This document shows positions 53,401-64,000 of a stretch of 64,000 bases of DNA, in pieces (positions within the stretch are counted from its first letter, which is position 1; each line of letters begins with the position of its first letter). Made by a program: the position numbers and the translations under genes. Location: the NCBI GenBank assembly GCA_029207755.1, contig JARCOQ010000008.1, forward strand, positions 29,191,021 to 29,255,020. The letters run 5' to 3'. The stretch is from Chamaea fasciata (Eukaryota; Chordata; Aves; Passeriformes; Sylviidae). The notes beneath the pieces are model-generated. The model was not told the origin of the DNA and made no database searches. It saw only the letters and a list, made by a program, of their open reading frames with translations.

Positions 53401-55668
53401 TGGGGGAGATTTGTGGCTTGTTTTCTCCCTGTCCTCGTTAATGGGATTGTGGTGCTGGTTGAGCTGTCTGGTGCAGGGTACACTCCACTGCCTGTGTTGT
53501 GGCATTGCGGTAGTCACTTGCACTCCAGCTCTGAACGTTGCTGTGTGTTGCCTCTGGGTTTGTGAGCTTGGTTGGAAAGGCAGAGCAGATCAGCTCACCC
53601 TCGCCTCAGCACCTGCCCCCAGCCTGTGCTGGGGTGTCACTGTCACCCTGTGATGATGCAGGTGTTGGATATCTCAGAGAAGGCTCTTTGAGTGATCCAC
53701 ACGAGGTGCATCACTGCTCATTTCCAGGAGTCTGACCAAGCAGATGTGTCCCCAGGTGGGAGCACGTGAGACCCACCGTCTAGACTAGGCGGAGAGGAGA
53801 AAAAAAAAAGAGATAGAATCTGACATCTGTTTGGTGTCAGATGCCCCCCTCATCCTGCTGCTCTGCACGCTGACTGAATTATGGATTTACTGCAGAGATT
53901 GAAGGCTCTCCCTTTGAACACAGCCCACTGATGCAGGTTTAGAGGGCTAATTTGCTAGCTCCTCTGGAGAGAAAGGTCAAATACTCCTTTGCTTATAGCA
54001 AGGGATTCCAGTGAGTATAAAAGCCCTCAGAGCAGCATTGCTGGTGCATTCAGCACTGGGAGTGTGCAGGGTGGTGAGGCAGGACACCAGCTCCTGCAGC
54101 AGCTCAGGTGTGTGTCTGTGAAATCACATATGGTGACATGTCTCTGGAGTTTGAATTTCTGTACTGGCTGTAGTGGGGCAGGAGAGGAATTCAAGCTCAG
54201 GTCCCCGCAGCTGGAGGTGACCATGTGCTCCCAGTTAAGCAGGGAATGTCACGATGCAGCCCAGGCACTCAGAGACTGTCATCAGAGCAAACCTGCTTGC
54301 TGCTCACCACCCTCAGCTCAGGACTGGCTTGTGACTTGTGGCACTGAGTGCAGCCACTCAGGAAGCAGCTTTCCACTCCATTTCAGACATTCTAAAATTC
54401 CCCTGTTAGAGTTTTCCTGCACTAAGTTAATTCAAATTTTGGATTTTACACTCTGCTGTCGTTTCCTGCATGAGAATGGGGAGGCTGAGCATAAGTTCTG
54501 TTTCCTTCTAGCCATACCAGCCCCACCATTGCAGCAATGGTGAGAGCTCTATAAAATGTTCTATACGTGAATTGCAAGGGGATTGCTGCACACTGAAGTG
54601 CTTTCTGATCAGTGATAATCAAGGTCAGCTATTGCTCTGTAGGAGATTAAAACCTACTTGTTAAATTAGGAACTTTTTTAGGGGTGCAGTCCTGGAAGTA
54701 CTGCAGATCAGGTGTGTACAATCCTCTGGCAGAAAAAGCTTCCATCTAATTCAGAAATACTTACATCTGTTTTTCAGTTGTTTTGCAGCTCTTTTTTTCA
54801 CCTCCTTTTACATGCTCATCATCAATGAAGAGAAGGAAAAATCAAAAATCCAAAGTTCACTTCTGTGGTCAAATAATTTTTTTTTCTCATGTGAAAGAGT
54901 TTTGCTGCTGAATGCGTTATCTGCTGTGGGAGACAGAGCTGACAGGCCCTGGGCTGGGAGTTTGGCTGTTAAATCCCACCGACAAGGCTGTTGATGACTT
55001 TGACAGATAGCACAGCTTTTGTGTTGTGGCTCAGCTTCACATTCAGATTTTCTTAACCTCATAATATTGAGATCTTCTCATGAGGAGATGCTCTGACAAG
55101 TTGAAATATTATTTCAGTGGTTTCCCGCCAAATACACCTCCTATCCAAATTAAATTCTTTTGGCCTTTTCTGTAATTAAGTGATGAGCCAAAGAGGCCTG
55201 TGAGTTGCACAAGTGAGGATTGGGGTTTGCTTGGGGACATGTCTGTTGATGAACCAGCCTCTTGCTGGGGTTTTCCAGAGGCTTATCTCTAATGTTACTC
55301 AGCAAGGATGTCAGGACCGCACAGAGGCTGTGGGACACCCCAAGGACAGGGTGCATCACAAGGTGATGTGATATCTAAGGTGTAAATACAGAAAAGGGAC
55401 CCAGGGGTAAACTGTTGTGGGTTGTACACATCCTTTCACGTGCTGAAGGGCCCTGAAAGCAGGGCTCCATCTGTGAGTAGGCTCATCCCTGGATTTTGGG
55501 GACACTTCTTCCCCAAGAGCCTGGCAGCCAGACCCTGCACAATACTTCCTCTCCCCACGTGGCCATTTCATTGAGGTTCATCTCTCCCCATGACATTACT
55601 TCCCAAGTAGCTCACAGTCTCCTCTGGTCAGTATTTTATGTTGGATTTTGGAGGAAAGCAAAAAAGGC

Positions 55669-55672
<4 letters not shown>
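50465..55672. other. non-coding DNA, nothing recognised
   Basis: No supported gene. A T14 run lies at 50553-50566 and a C8 run near 51971. The 184-codon plus-strand frame at 53989-54543 lies in a G+C-richer patch and has no recognisable domain. No repeat family was recognised. Confidence 0.6.

Positions 55673-55738
<66 letters not shown>
55673..55738. repeat. compound repeat: 38 T then (GT)14
   Basis: A run of 38 T (55673-55710) passes directly into 14 perfect GT units (55711-55738). On the minus strand it reads as (AC)14 followed by 38 A. Homopolymers this long are rare and are hard to sequence, so the true length may differ. No retroposon body was recognised next to the A-run on the minus strand. 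Confidence 0.95.
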
Positions 55739-55741
<3 letters not shown>

Positions 55742-56806
55742 TCAAATCTGCAAAGTGCTGAGTTTTATTTAGGACTCACTTGTTGTGATGATGAAGCTGA
55801 TGTATATGCAGGAAAATGCATAGTGATATGCAGGGCAAAGATTGGTGCTTGCAGGTAGGAGAGGATCCCATGCAGGGATTTATGTCCCCACCCAGCTTTG
55901 GTGCAGGGGCACACGTGCAGATAGGGGCTCAGTGGAGTCTTTCCTTCCTCTCCTTCTGTCGAAGTGTCAGCCCCTCGTGCTGCAAAGCCAGATGGCAGAC
56001 TTGATGGCTCCTCGGCGAAGCTGCTTCCCTTATGATGTGATCTCTCTCCTTCTGTGGGGCAGATCCTCAGCTGGGACAAATCATAACAGCTCGCCTGGGT
56101 TTCACTGCAGCAATGTGAAATTACAGCTGCTGACTCCAGCTGCTGAGGACCCAGCCGGTACCAAACAAAGAGCCCAATGAAAACCTTAGCTCACGGACAT
56201 GGCTGCCAGAAATTCAACAGCTGTAGACTCAAAGCAAATCTGGGCTGTGATGTCATTGCTCACCATTGTGCCACTGAACCAGTGCTTTAAACCTGATGCT
56301 GGAATACAGTGAAAATGCTGGCTACACCTGCACAAATCCACTTCCAAACCCAGGGACTGCACAGACATACCTGAGGTCAAAATCTGGCACTCCCCTTTCC
56401 ATCTCGTGCCTTTTCTGCCTACTGTTGGCTTCCTTTGACAGGTGCCAGCTGGCTCTTTGCCTTTTGTCTGGCTTGGGTATGGTGGGCATCACTTTACTCT
56501 CCACACTGCTGGTGGACAGCCATTTATGACGTGTTTATTCTTTTTGAACTGGCGAAACACTCAGGAGGGAGAAAAGCCTGCCAGTCAGTCTGGTGGAAAT
56601 GGGTTTTTTCTCATGTTGTGCCATTCTTGATGTAAAATCCATGAGTTTCCTCACACCTGCAGGAGAGGCCCTGAGGTACAGCTTTGTGCAGGGTTCTGAG
56701 AGATGCCCACCAAGCTGTGAATGAAGGGCTCCAGTGGATTTCAGCATGGTTTCAGTCTCAAAGCATGCAGGGGTTCTGGCAGCAGGTTTCTTCCAGCATC
56801 ACACTT

Positions 56807-56833
56807 TATATATATACATAAATATATATATAT
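56807..56833. repeat. interrupted (TA)n microsatellite
   Basis: Five TA units, a short interruption (CATAAA) and about five or six AT units. It is nearly self-complementary. Confidence 0.9.
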
Positions 56834-58432
56834 TGGATCTCACTTATCCGTGAGTGTTTTTCTTTTACAGGAAGGAGGAGATGCATAGAAAGGAAATGTA
56901 ATGGCTGCATGTAGGAAAAATGTTACTTTCTTTGGCTTCAAAAGTTAAGTTCATACAAACCACAGGAATATTCCTCCTCCCACTGGGAGAGTCAGGTTTT
57001 GTCTGGGTATCATGTCATCTGTCCACATTCATTTTGGATCCAGGAGAAATTATTAAAAGTGATTGAAAAATCAGGCTTTGAAACAGTTGGTATGAAAGTG
57101 TGAGACCTGTCTATCACCTTCCATCAAAGAAGTCTTGGCACCTTTCTCACCATCTGACAATTCTCCTCACTCTGCTTCTGTAAAACAGAAATGCTGGCTG
57201 CTTGTGGTGGGGGAATGCAGCCTAGTTGATACCAGCAGATATTCTATTCTCACCATGTGACCTGTTGGTAAGCAGCCTTGATAGAAAATTAATCCTTTTA
57301 AAAGAGAATTAAGGAGACTGGAGGCTGTTACTGTGCCTGGCAAAACATGTTGGTCTCTGGGATATGGAGCACAAGAAGACTTTTTCCGCTTTTTCTAAAG
57401 CAGGTGCTTTCTGTTCTCCATCACTGGCCTGTGTGATTTTTTTCTGCTGTCACTGGTGATTCTTTCTTGGTCAATATAATGCACCATCATCTAGTCAGAT
57501 TTCCTTTCAACCATTTGTTTTCCAGCACTATCCCCTTTCTCTTCTGTTCTCAGAAGTGAGTGATTGACCTATTTTCTCATTTCTTTGTGTTTCCACATCA
57601 GTCTTTTTATCAGCAGGCTGAAGTGTAACTCACTAATCTGGGAAAACAGCCCTGTCCCAAAGTTGCATAGCCGTATTCCTAAATGCCTTCTTGAGTTTAA
57701 AACTAATTCCACAGCTATCTCCTGCTGTCTCCCACCAAGAGAGAGCTGTTTCCAAGCTGGAACTGCAGTCACAAATGCAGGGCCACTGCAGGATCAGCGC
57801 ACAGAGTCAGTTTGGCAGCCCCAAGCTGGGTTTAGGGTAGAGGCTGGGACTGCTCGGCTCACAGGCAGCTGAGTGCAAGATGGGAGCAGCAAATCTGGGC
57901 TTGGTGCTGACACAGCCTTTCAATACCTGGATCACAGGTGTAGAACACCTCCATATGCAATAATATGTACACAGCTTTATGTACAAGAAGGAAAACAGCC
58001 CACGTGTTACTTTTCCCCCTACCTGCCTAGTTACTTCATACCTACACTGTCTTCTGCACTTGCTTATTGACTATAGAGAAGATACCTGTCTGCTGAAAAC
58101 AAGTTCAGCAGGATTGGTTTATTCATTCTGGATCTGTCCTCATTGTCACCTCTACAGGAAAAAGAAAAAACAGGTCTGTTCACCTTGACACCCCTCCTGT
58201 GAATGTGTGTCACTATGATTCAAGTTACTGCCAGTAACTGTTCCCAGTGCTCAGGCCAGGCTCAGTGATGTTCCTCACTGTCTGTCCTGAACCTGAGCTT
58301 GCCTGGTCTCTCATCTGCTCCTCATGGGGAGTTAAAGGGTTTCCTCTATAAAGGTTCTTCAGGCTCTTGCTCCTGACTTGCTGATCCTCCCAACCTCTCC
58401 AGAGCATTGTTTGATTTTAATTGTTCTTATTC

Positions 58433-58447
58433 TTTTTTTTTTTTTTT
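58433..58447. repeat. poly-T run (15 T)
   Basis: Fifteen consecutive T within a generally T-rich stretch. No retroposon body was recognised. Confidence 0.85.
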
Positions 58448-59137
58448 GGTCATTTGACATACTTGCATGTTGCCTAGCATTTCATTAATTTTTCATTTTC
58501 TGCCCCCGGGAAATTTCTCTCCAGTTTTGGCATGTTTCCCTCATTCTCCCTGCAGAACATTGAGTCAAAGAAATAATTTAGTTTCCTAGTAATATCCACC
58601 TCATCTGTCATCAAGAGATAAAATTACTAAAACAATGAACAAAAGGTTAAAAAAAAGCTGGATGTGTCCAACTGCCAGTTTATAGGTCCTTGCAGTGAAG
58701 TACTGCTTGTGTGTGTGTTTCCCCTGTATGCCTCCATGTTTTCCTCCTGCCTACTCCCTCCCCTGTGCTGAAAAAACTTGGTTTGATCTGATCCATCTTT
58801 CTTGCCTAAAAAATGGGGTGGACACCTCTCCTGAAAGCGCTGTTTTTGCTGATGGGACAGCTGAAAGGTTTTTGGAGTTGTCTCTTTGTTGACTGTCATT
58901 AAAGGAAGTGTGGAGTGGTTCGTAGCACCAGGCGTTTTATAGGGATGCTTGTGAGTGGAATGGGCTGCTTTTGCCTTCTTGAAGCATGCAGGAAATGCTC
59001 AAAACATTGGGTAGACAGAGCCAAAAATAAGCAGGAACAAGAAGTGGATCTGCTTAGCAGAGAAGAGGAAATTCTTGGCTTATTATTATTCATATTGTAA
59101 ATGGAAGTGTTTTTTCTGGCCAGCAGATTGTACACAG

Positions 59138-59138
<1 letters not shown>

Positions 59139-59232
<94 letters not shown>

Positions 59233-59245
59233 TATTATTATTATT
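59139..59245. repeat. (ATT)17-(AAT)13-(ATT)5 palindromic microsatellite
   Basis: Seventeen ATT units (59139-59189) switch to thirteen AAT units (59190-59228), then after a short A run to five ATT units (59231-59245). Because AAT is the reverse complement of ATT, the first switch is the centre of a perfect palindrome with 39-bp arms (59151-59189 and 59190-59228) and no spacer. The second switch makes a smaller palindrome. Such DNA can extrude a cruciform and tends to be unstable. The chance open frame across it (59101-59340) encodes runs of Leu and Ile and is not a gene. Confidence 0.97.
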
Positions 59246-62200
59246 TCTTATTTCTGAGGACAAGGATCTGCAAGGGGATTATACCCAATTTCTGCAGGTA
59301 CAGAAACTCCTGCGGACAGCAGCAGCTCACACAGGTGTGACAGATATAGTGAATGACTGACAGCATCCTCCAGTTTGTGTTCTGGATTCCAAGGCAGCAG
59401 ATTTACAGGACGTGATCCCTCATGGAGCTGGGCATGAGAGGACAGTGCCAGGGCCAGGCCCTGTCCTCTGCTGGGTGGTGCAAACCCAGAGCTCTTGGGG
59501 CAGTTAAACCAGATCAACACTCACATTGCTCAGATTTGCACTCCTAACCGCAGGTTAGTTGAAGGTCTTTTAATCTGCACTGATCTTCAGGCCTCTGCAA
59601 ATTACCTTGCAGGTTTTTCACAAGCGAGGGTTAAATCCCAAGTTAGTAAAGTTGAATAAAACGTTGTCTGAGTCATCTAAAATTTGTGCTGGGGAGCTCT
59701 TGTTCAACAGGATGAGACTATCTGTATGTTTCAAACAGCTGTCAGGCTGAAGCTTGCTTTTATCCCAGATGTGTGAATTTCCAGCAGTGTTATTAACTGG
59801 ATTGTTCATCCTCAACTCTGTATGAAATTCCTTCCTGCTATTGCCATTGAAGGGAACAAAGGAAGAAAGAAAAGGCTGGGTGGGGTGGGGTGGGTGTTGC
59901 AAGGTGTGTTCTGCTTTCCTAGAGTGATTATAGAACAAAGCTTCTGACAAAGCCACGCTCTGCAAGTCAGTGGATGCATTTCATGTGATAAAGGAAGAAA
60001 GGGTAAAAGGCCTCAGATTATGTGTTTGGAGAATTATGCTTTGGGCTTCTAGCAATTTTGGGTGGTCATTTGAAAGGTGTAATCCAGGAAGTATGGAAAT
60101 GTGTGATGGCTTCGTGACGTGTTAGTACCAGCCAAATCCGCCAAGTCACCACTAGCCAATGAGGAAAATGCATTTTTCAAGCCTTGATAGAAAATATCTT
60201 TGTGTTTTGCATTTGGTCTGCAGTTCAGTTTGAACTCTTTGAAGACCTTCTCATCTGTGCTCCTCTGGGTTTGGATTTTTGCTTTTAAAATGTAACAAAG
60301 AACTTTTCCTGCTTGAAAAAAGGCCATGGCCCTGCCCTGATGGTGCATTGATTTTCATATTGTTTAAGCACATGTGGAGCAGAGAAATTTCACCAAATCA
60401 TGACCTTTATTTACAGAGGATGTAAATAATTAGTAACCATTAAGTTTATTTCATGAAGGCAGAGGAAAGACTTTTGTCCAGTCACGGGTTGTCCACAGAG
60501 CGTGTGTGTGGTCTGTCCTTTACAGCCCATGGTCATACTCTGTTATGAATTTGCCAGAAGAATCAGTCTTTTTAAAATCCGTGTTTTTCCAAACTGCTAT
60601 GGGAGCAGTCCTAGACCACTTGCTGTTCCATAATTCAGGTTAGTAAAACACTGTAAGTTTGCTTTTCTCATTTTAACTTGATGACCTGTGATGAACAAAA
60701 ATTGAGTGAACTATTCCAGTTTATTTCCCATGTGCATTTTAATTCTGCATCCAGTGCAGGTTGCTTCATCAATTTATATTTTTCTTAGATCAAGAGTTAC
60801 TATTTATTTTTTTCCAGAGATTTCAGCTGTTTTTAATTTGCTCTGCTAAATGCCCACTAAAGCATCAGGATGACAGTTAGTCAACACTTGGAAGTCTGTT
60901 TTATGAAAATTTTGACATTACCAAATTTGTTTTCTTTCAAAACTCGAGTAAAACCAACCTTGTTTGAGTTTCCCATTAGAACCGAATTTGCAAAGCTAGA
61001 GGTGAAATACATCTTTCCATCATCATTTAAAAGTGTGAGAGGGCTCAAAAAGGCTACAGTAATCAAACCCCATCATTGGCAGCACAGAGGGAACTCTGCT
61101 ACTTTCTAAAAGACCAGGCAAGTAGAGGGATTGAACAGAAGACCTGAATTTTAAATCTGTCTCCATGGCCCGTTAGTGCCATATTCATTGCATTTAGCTT
61201 CAGAGCCCATCAAGACCTGCTTCTTGTCCCTACAAATGTGGCAGATAAGGACAGGCTCCTCTATCTCTCTCTTCTTCTTGCATTTAAATGTACAACTCCA
61301 GTGATCTTTAGTATACATCACCAGAAGAAAACACATGGCTCCTTTTACATTTCTATTCAGAGGAGTGGGGATTCTAAGGTGACATTTCTGGTAGTCTCTA
61401 ATGAGCAGCTTTGTAACATGTGCTTGCATATGTATCCTCTAGTATAAAATCTCGACATCATACCAGGGTGCCACATGACTTCACACCCTAAATGTCATTA
61501 GTGTCTTGTATGTTAACAACCCTAATTGTTTTCGGTGATCTGTCCTGGATTGTTAGCTGGGAACACCAGCTTTTAACAGGAGATGATGCACTAATTGCCC
61601 GGTTTTCACAGATTGGCTAAACCTTTGGCCTTTTCAAGTTTATCTGTGTGTGTGTTTAATCTTTGTTAAAGGCATGCAGATGATGAATGGAGCATTCAGC
61701 TGTTCTGGCATCCTCCTACAGCGACTCTGGACCTCAGTGGTTCCTACCAGTGAGTTCCTGGGAAGAGACAGACAGCTGTTAACGACTCTGGCTGCACACT
61801 CTTCTAGATTCAGAAGCTCCCGGAATAAAAAAGACACTACAGAACCTCACAGTTTATAATTTGTGTGAGACCTTGTTTAGCTTTGAATTATTTGGAATCT
61901 TACTTCTTGGAATCCGGGATCACATTATACTAACACACTTCAGCCATAAATTCTGCAGACTTGCAAAAGTGGTTACAAAAACCAATGCTCTGAAGTGGTG
62001 AAAGCCCTTCTTTGGTGCTTTAAATGGTGTCTCACTTATTTGCAACTAGTGAAATTCAACTATAAAAATTCTTCTCTTAATGAAAGGAGCTTCTGTAGTA
62101 AATATTCCTGACATCTGTAAAGCAGTCCAGAATAACAGCCATCTTCAAAGTAACGTGACTCACACATTTAATGGCAAAGAGAGATTTTGTCCACAAGACC

Positions 62201-64000
62201 AGGAAAAACAATTTAGGGGACAGTAGGCATTTCTCTTGCTGAGCAGCTACCAGAGCAAATCTCTCTGCTGCCTGGTTCAGCAGTTCCCTGTCCTCTGGTA
62301 ATTTTGTCCTGCCACATGAGCCTGATTTGAGGTCTCCTGAGCCAGGCTTGTAGTGGTGATTTCCTCGTGCACAGTGTCACTCCATGCTGCTCTGTGCTGA
62401 CAGATAGCACAGCTGACAGGAGATGCTGGGACCCAGGGAGAAGCCTCCTCAAATTGCTGTCCTGGGCTCAAGGGGTGCCAGAGACTGAGGTGGGGCTGTG
62501 GAGGGACGGAGCCCAACATGTAATCACCTTGTACTGGGCAGTGTCTGCAAGCACAAACCTGATGAGACAAGGTTCAGGGAACTCTTCTGGTTTTAAGGTA
62601 ATGGGGAAAAAATGTTTGGTTTTGGCAGAAATTTGGATTAAATTCCATTTCCATCAGCCTGTGTTAAAAGAAAAATTCTAACTCCCTCATACTTGTCACA
62701 TAGATTTTTATTTTCCAAAGAAACAAAGTATTATTAGATTCTGAAGGTGTAAGACCTTGTAGTGCTTATGTTTTGATTTATGGCTTCTAATGGCGAAGGA
62801 AGCAATACTGTGTGAACAAATTATTTAGAGATCAGAAAAAGGTAGGAGGCAGGGGAGAGGGTGGGAAACAAGACACTAAAGAAATTTGCCTGAGGAGACA
62901 CCTAAAGTGATTCCCGTTTCCCAGTGGAAAGCTGGGATAAAGTGTGCAGCACTGAAATGTGACTGAGCCCATCCCAGATGTATATTCAGCAGTGCAGAAA
63001 GGGGAGGCAGAAATGGAAGGCAGAAAGGTTACTAAATGTGGGGGAAAGGAGAATGTTTGGGTTTTTTGGGGTCGAAGGTTTTTTTGTGTGCTGTGCTGTG
63101 CTGCTCCTGCAGCAGTGGGAATTAGGAGGCTGCCTGGTACCACAGCAGGTCTATTGAGGGCTCCCTTCTGAAGCAGTGCTTTAGCATTCATGATACATAG
63201 ACTGAACTGGTGACAGTCCATTCAGCAGGGCAAGTGAAAGGACAAAACTGCCCTGTGTTCTGCTCAGCTGCACTCCTCTCTGTTTTGGACTAACAGAAAA
63301 ACTCTGCTCCATCAGCAAATGAAACTCACATCTCTTATTAGCAGTAGATTAAGCAAGCCTTGGTTGTATTTGATATTCTGGCTGCTGAAGTGTGGGTTGG
63401 GATGCCAGAACGTTCTGCTTTCAGAATTGCAGGTTGAAAGAGTTTGTCATTCGATAATCTATACAATTCTCTTTAATCTCTTTTCCTAGTGGAGTCATTA
63501 AGTACACAGGAGTGTTTGGCAGAGAAGTGATGGAGTGTGATATATCCTATTTTGGGAACTGACTTTCTTTTTTTAATAACAATGAACGTTTTTTCCACCC
63601 ATCGCTTTTGTGACTGACACAGGAGATGTAGTAAAACTCCTATTCAGAAGAAGTGTTAGGTCAACCTGCAGCAGTTCCTACATACACAAACAGCTAGCAA
63701 CATTGTCTGGGTAAACCTCTCAGATTTAAAGCAAAGTGCTTGTTTGAACTTTCTAAGCATGTTGAAAGATTGATCTTAATGTAAGCAGGACCTGCTCACA
63801 GCACTGACAATAACACCTTACTTTAATTGGAGCAGGAGGAGGATGCTCAGGGGATCCAGTAGGCTGTGTCTGATACGACACTGAGATGAAATTTTGCCAG
63901 TGGAAGCAGATATTTTGAGGGTTTATATTTTCAAATTACCCTTCTGGAACCTGCTAAACAGAAGCAAGGTTTAGAGCATGCTCATTGCTTCTCTTCTTGA
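59246..64000. other. non-coding DNA to the window end
   Basis: No supported gene. Open frames reach 129 codons (62832-63221, minus strand) without a recognisable domain. A G+C-richer patch lies at about 62380-62530. No repeat family or RNA gene was recognised. Confidence 0.6.

Larger units (their letters stand above)
55739..59138. other. non-coding DNA between two large simple repeats
   Basis: No supported gene. Contents include an AT-repeat tract at 56807-56833 and a T15 run at 58433-58447. A pyrimidine-rich tract ending in AG at 56870 resembles a splice acceptor, but all three frames after it stop within about 45 bases. No repeat family was recognised. Confidence 0.6.

Noticed and set aside
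53989..54543. 184-codon plus-strand open frame rich in Cys and Ser
   Set aside because: No recognisable domain, no promoter or splice context; lies in a G+C-richer patch where stops are rarer.
56841..56900. Pyrimidine tract ending in AG at 56870, like a strong splice acceptor
   Set aside because: All three frames downstream reach a stop within about 45 bases and no matching donor defines an exon of useful size.
59101..59340. Open frame with long Leu and Ile runs
   Set aside because: It is only the translation of the ATT/AAT microsatellite.
1..64000. CRISPR array, tRNA, rRNA, IS element or phage content
   Set aside because: No regularly spaced repeats with unique spacers, no cloverleaf or rRNA sequence and no bacterial-type coding density anywhere in the window.

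Overview
This window reads as a non-coding stretch of a bird nuclear genome, probably a songbird (passerine) or a near relative. The main evidence is one recognisable interspersed repeat at about 14222-15006. Its 3' half closely resembles, from memory, the long terminal repeat (LTR) of an avian endogenous retrovirus of the ERVL type, common in songbirds. Base composition (roughly 40-43% G+C by eye, not counted), few interspersed repeats, scattered short microsatellites and general CpG scarcity also fit a bird. I found no bacterial, phage or plasmid feature: no operons, ribosome-binding sites, CRISPR array or IS element.

I found no protein-coding exon that I can support. The longest open frames are 194, 184, 163, 159, 150 and 149 codons. 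None shows a recognisable domain, and the 159-codon frame lies inside the LTR. Frames of this size are expected by chance in 64 kb. The window is best read as intergenic DNA or as the inside of a very long intron, with no gene identity assignable.

Layout: 1-14221 is unique-looking non-coding DNA with a foldback repeat cluster (589-645), an (AT)n tract, a T/G-rich tract and a TCCTG array. The LTR follows at 14222-15006, ending in CA, with a polyadenylation signal and a degenerate array of about 50-bp units. From 15007 to about 39550 is non-coding, with two blocks that look like candidate conserved regulatory DNA (about 18120-19300 and 36700-37110) and several small tandem duplications. From 39551 to the end are a (GGAT)12 array, three hairpin-forming inverted repeats, a 38-T run fused to (GT)14, and an (ATT)n/(AAT)n perfect palindrome near 59190.

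No genes can be shown to work together here. The items most worth checking are the two long hairpins (43953-44012 and 50367-50432), the palindromic trinucleotide repeat, the template-switch-like cluster at 589-645 and the candidate regulatory blocks. I did not find a previously undescribed biological system.
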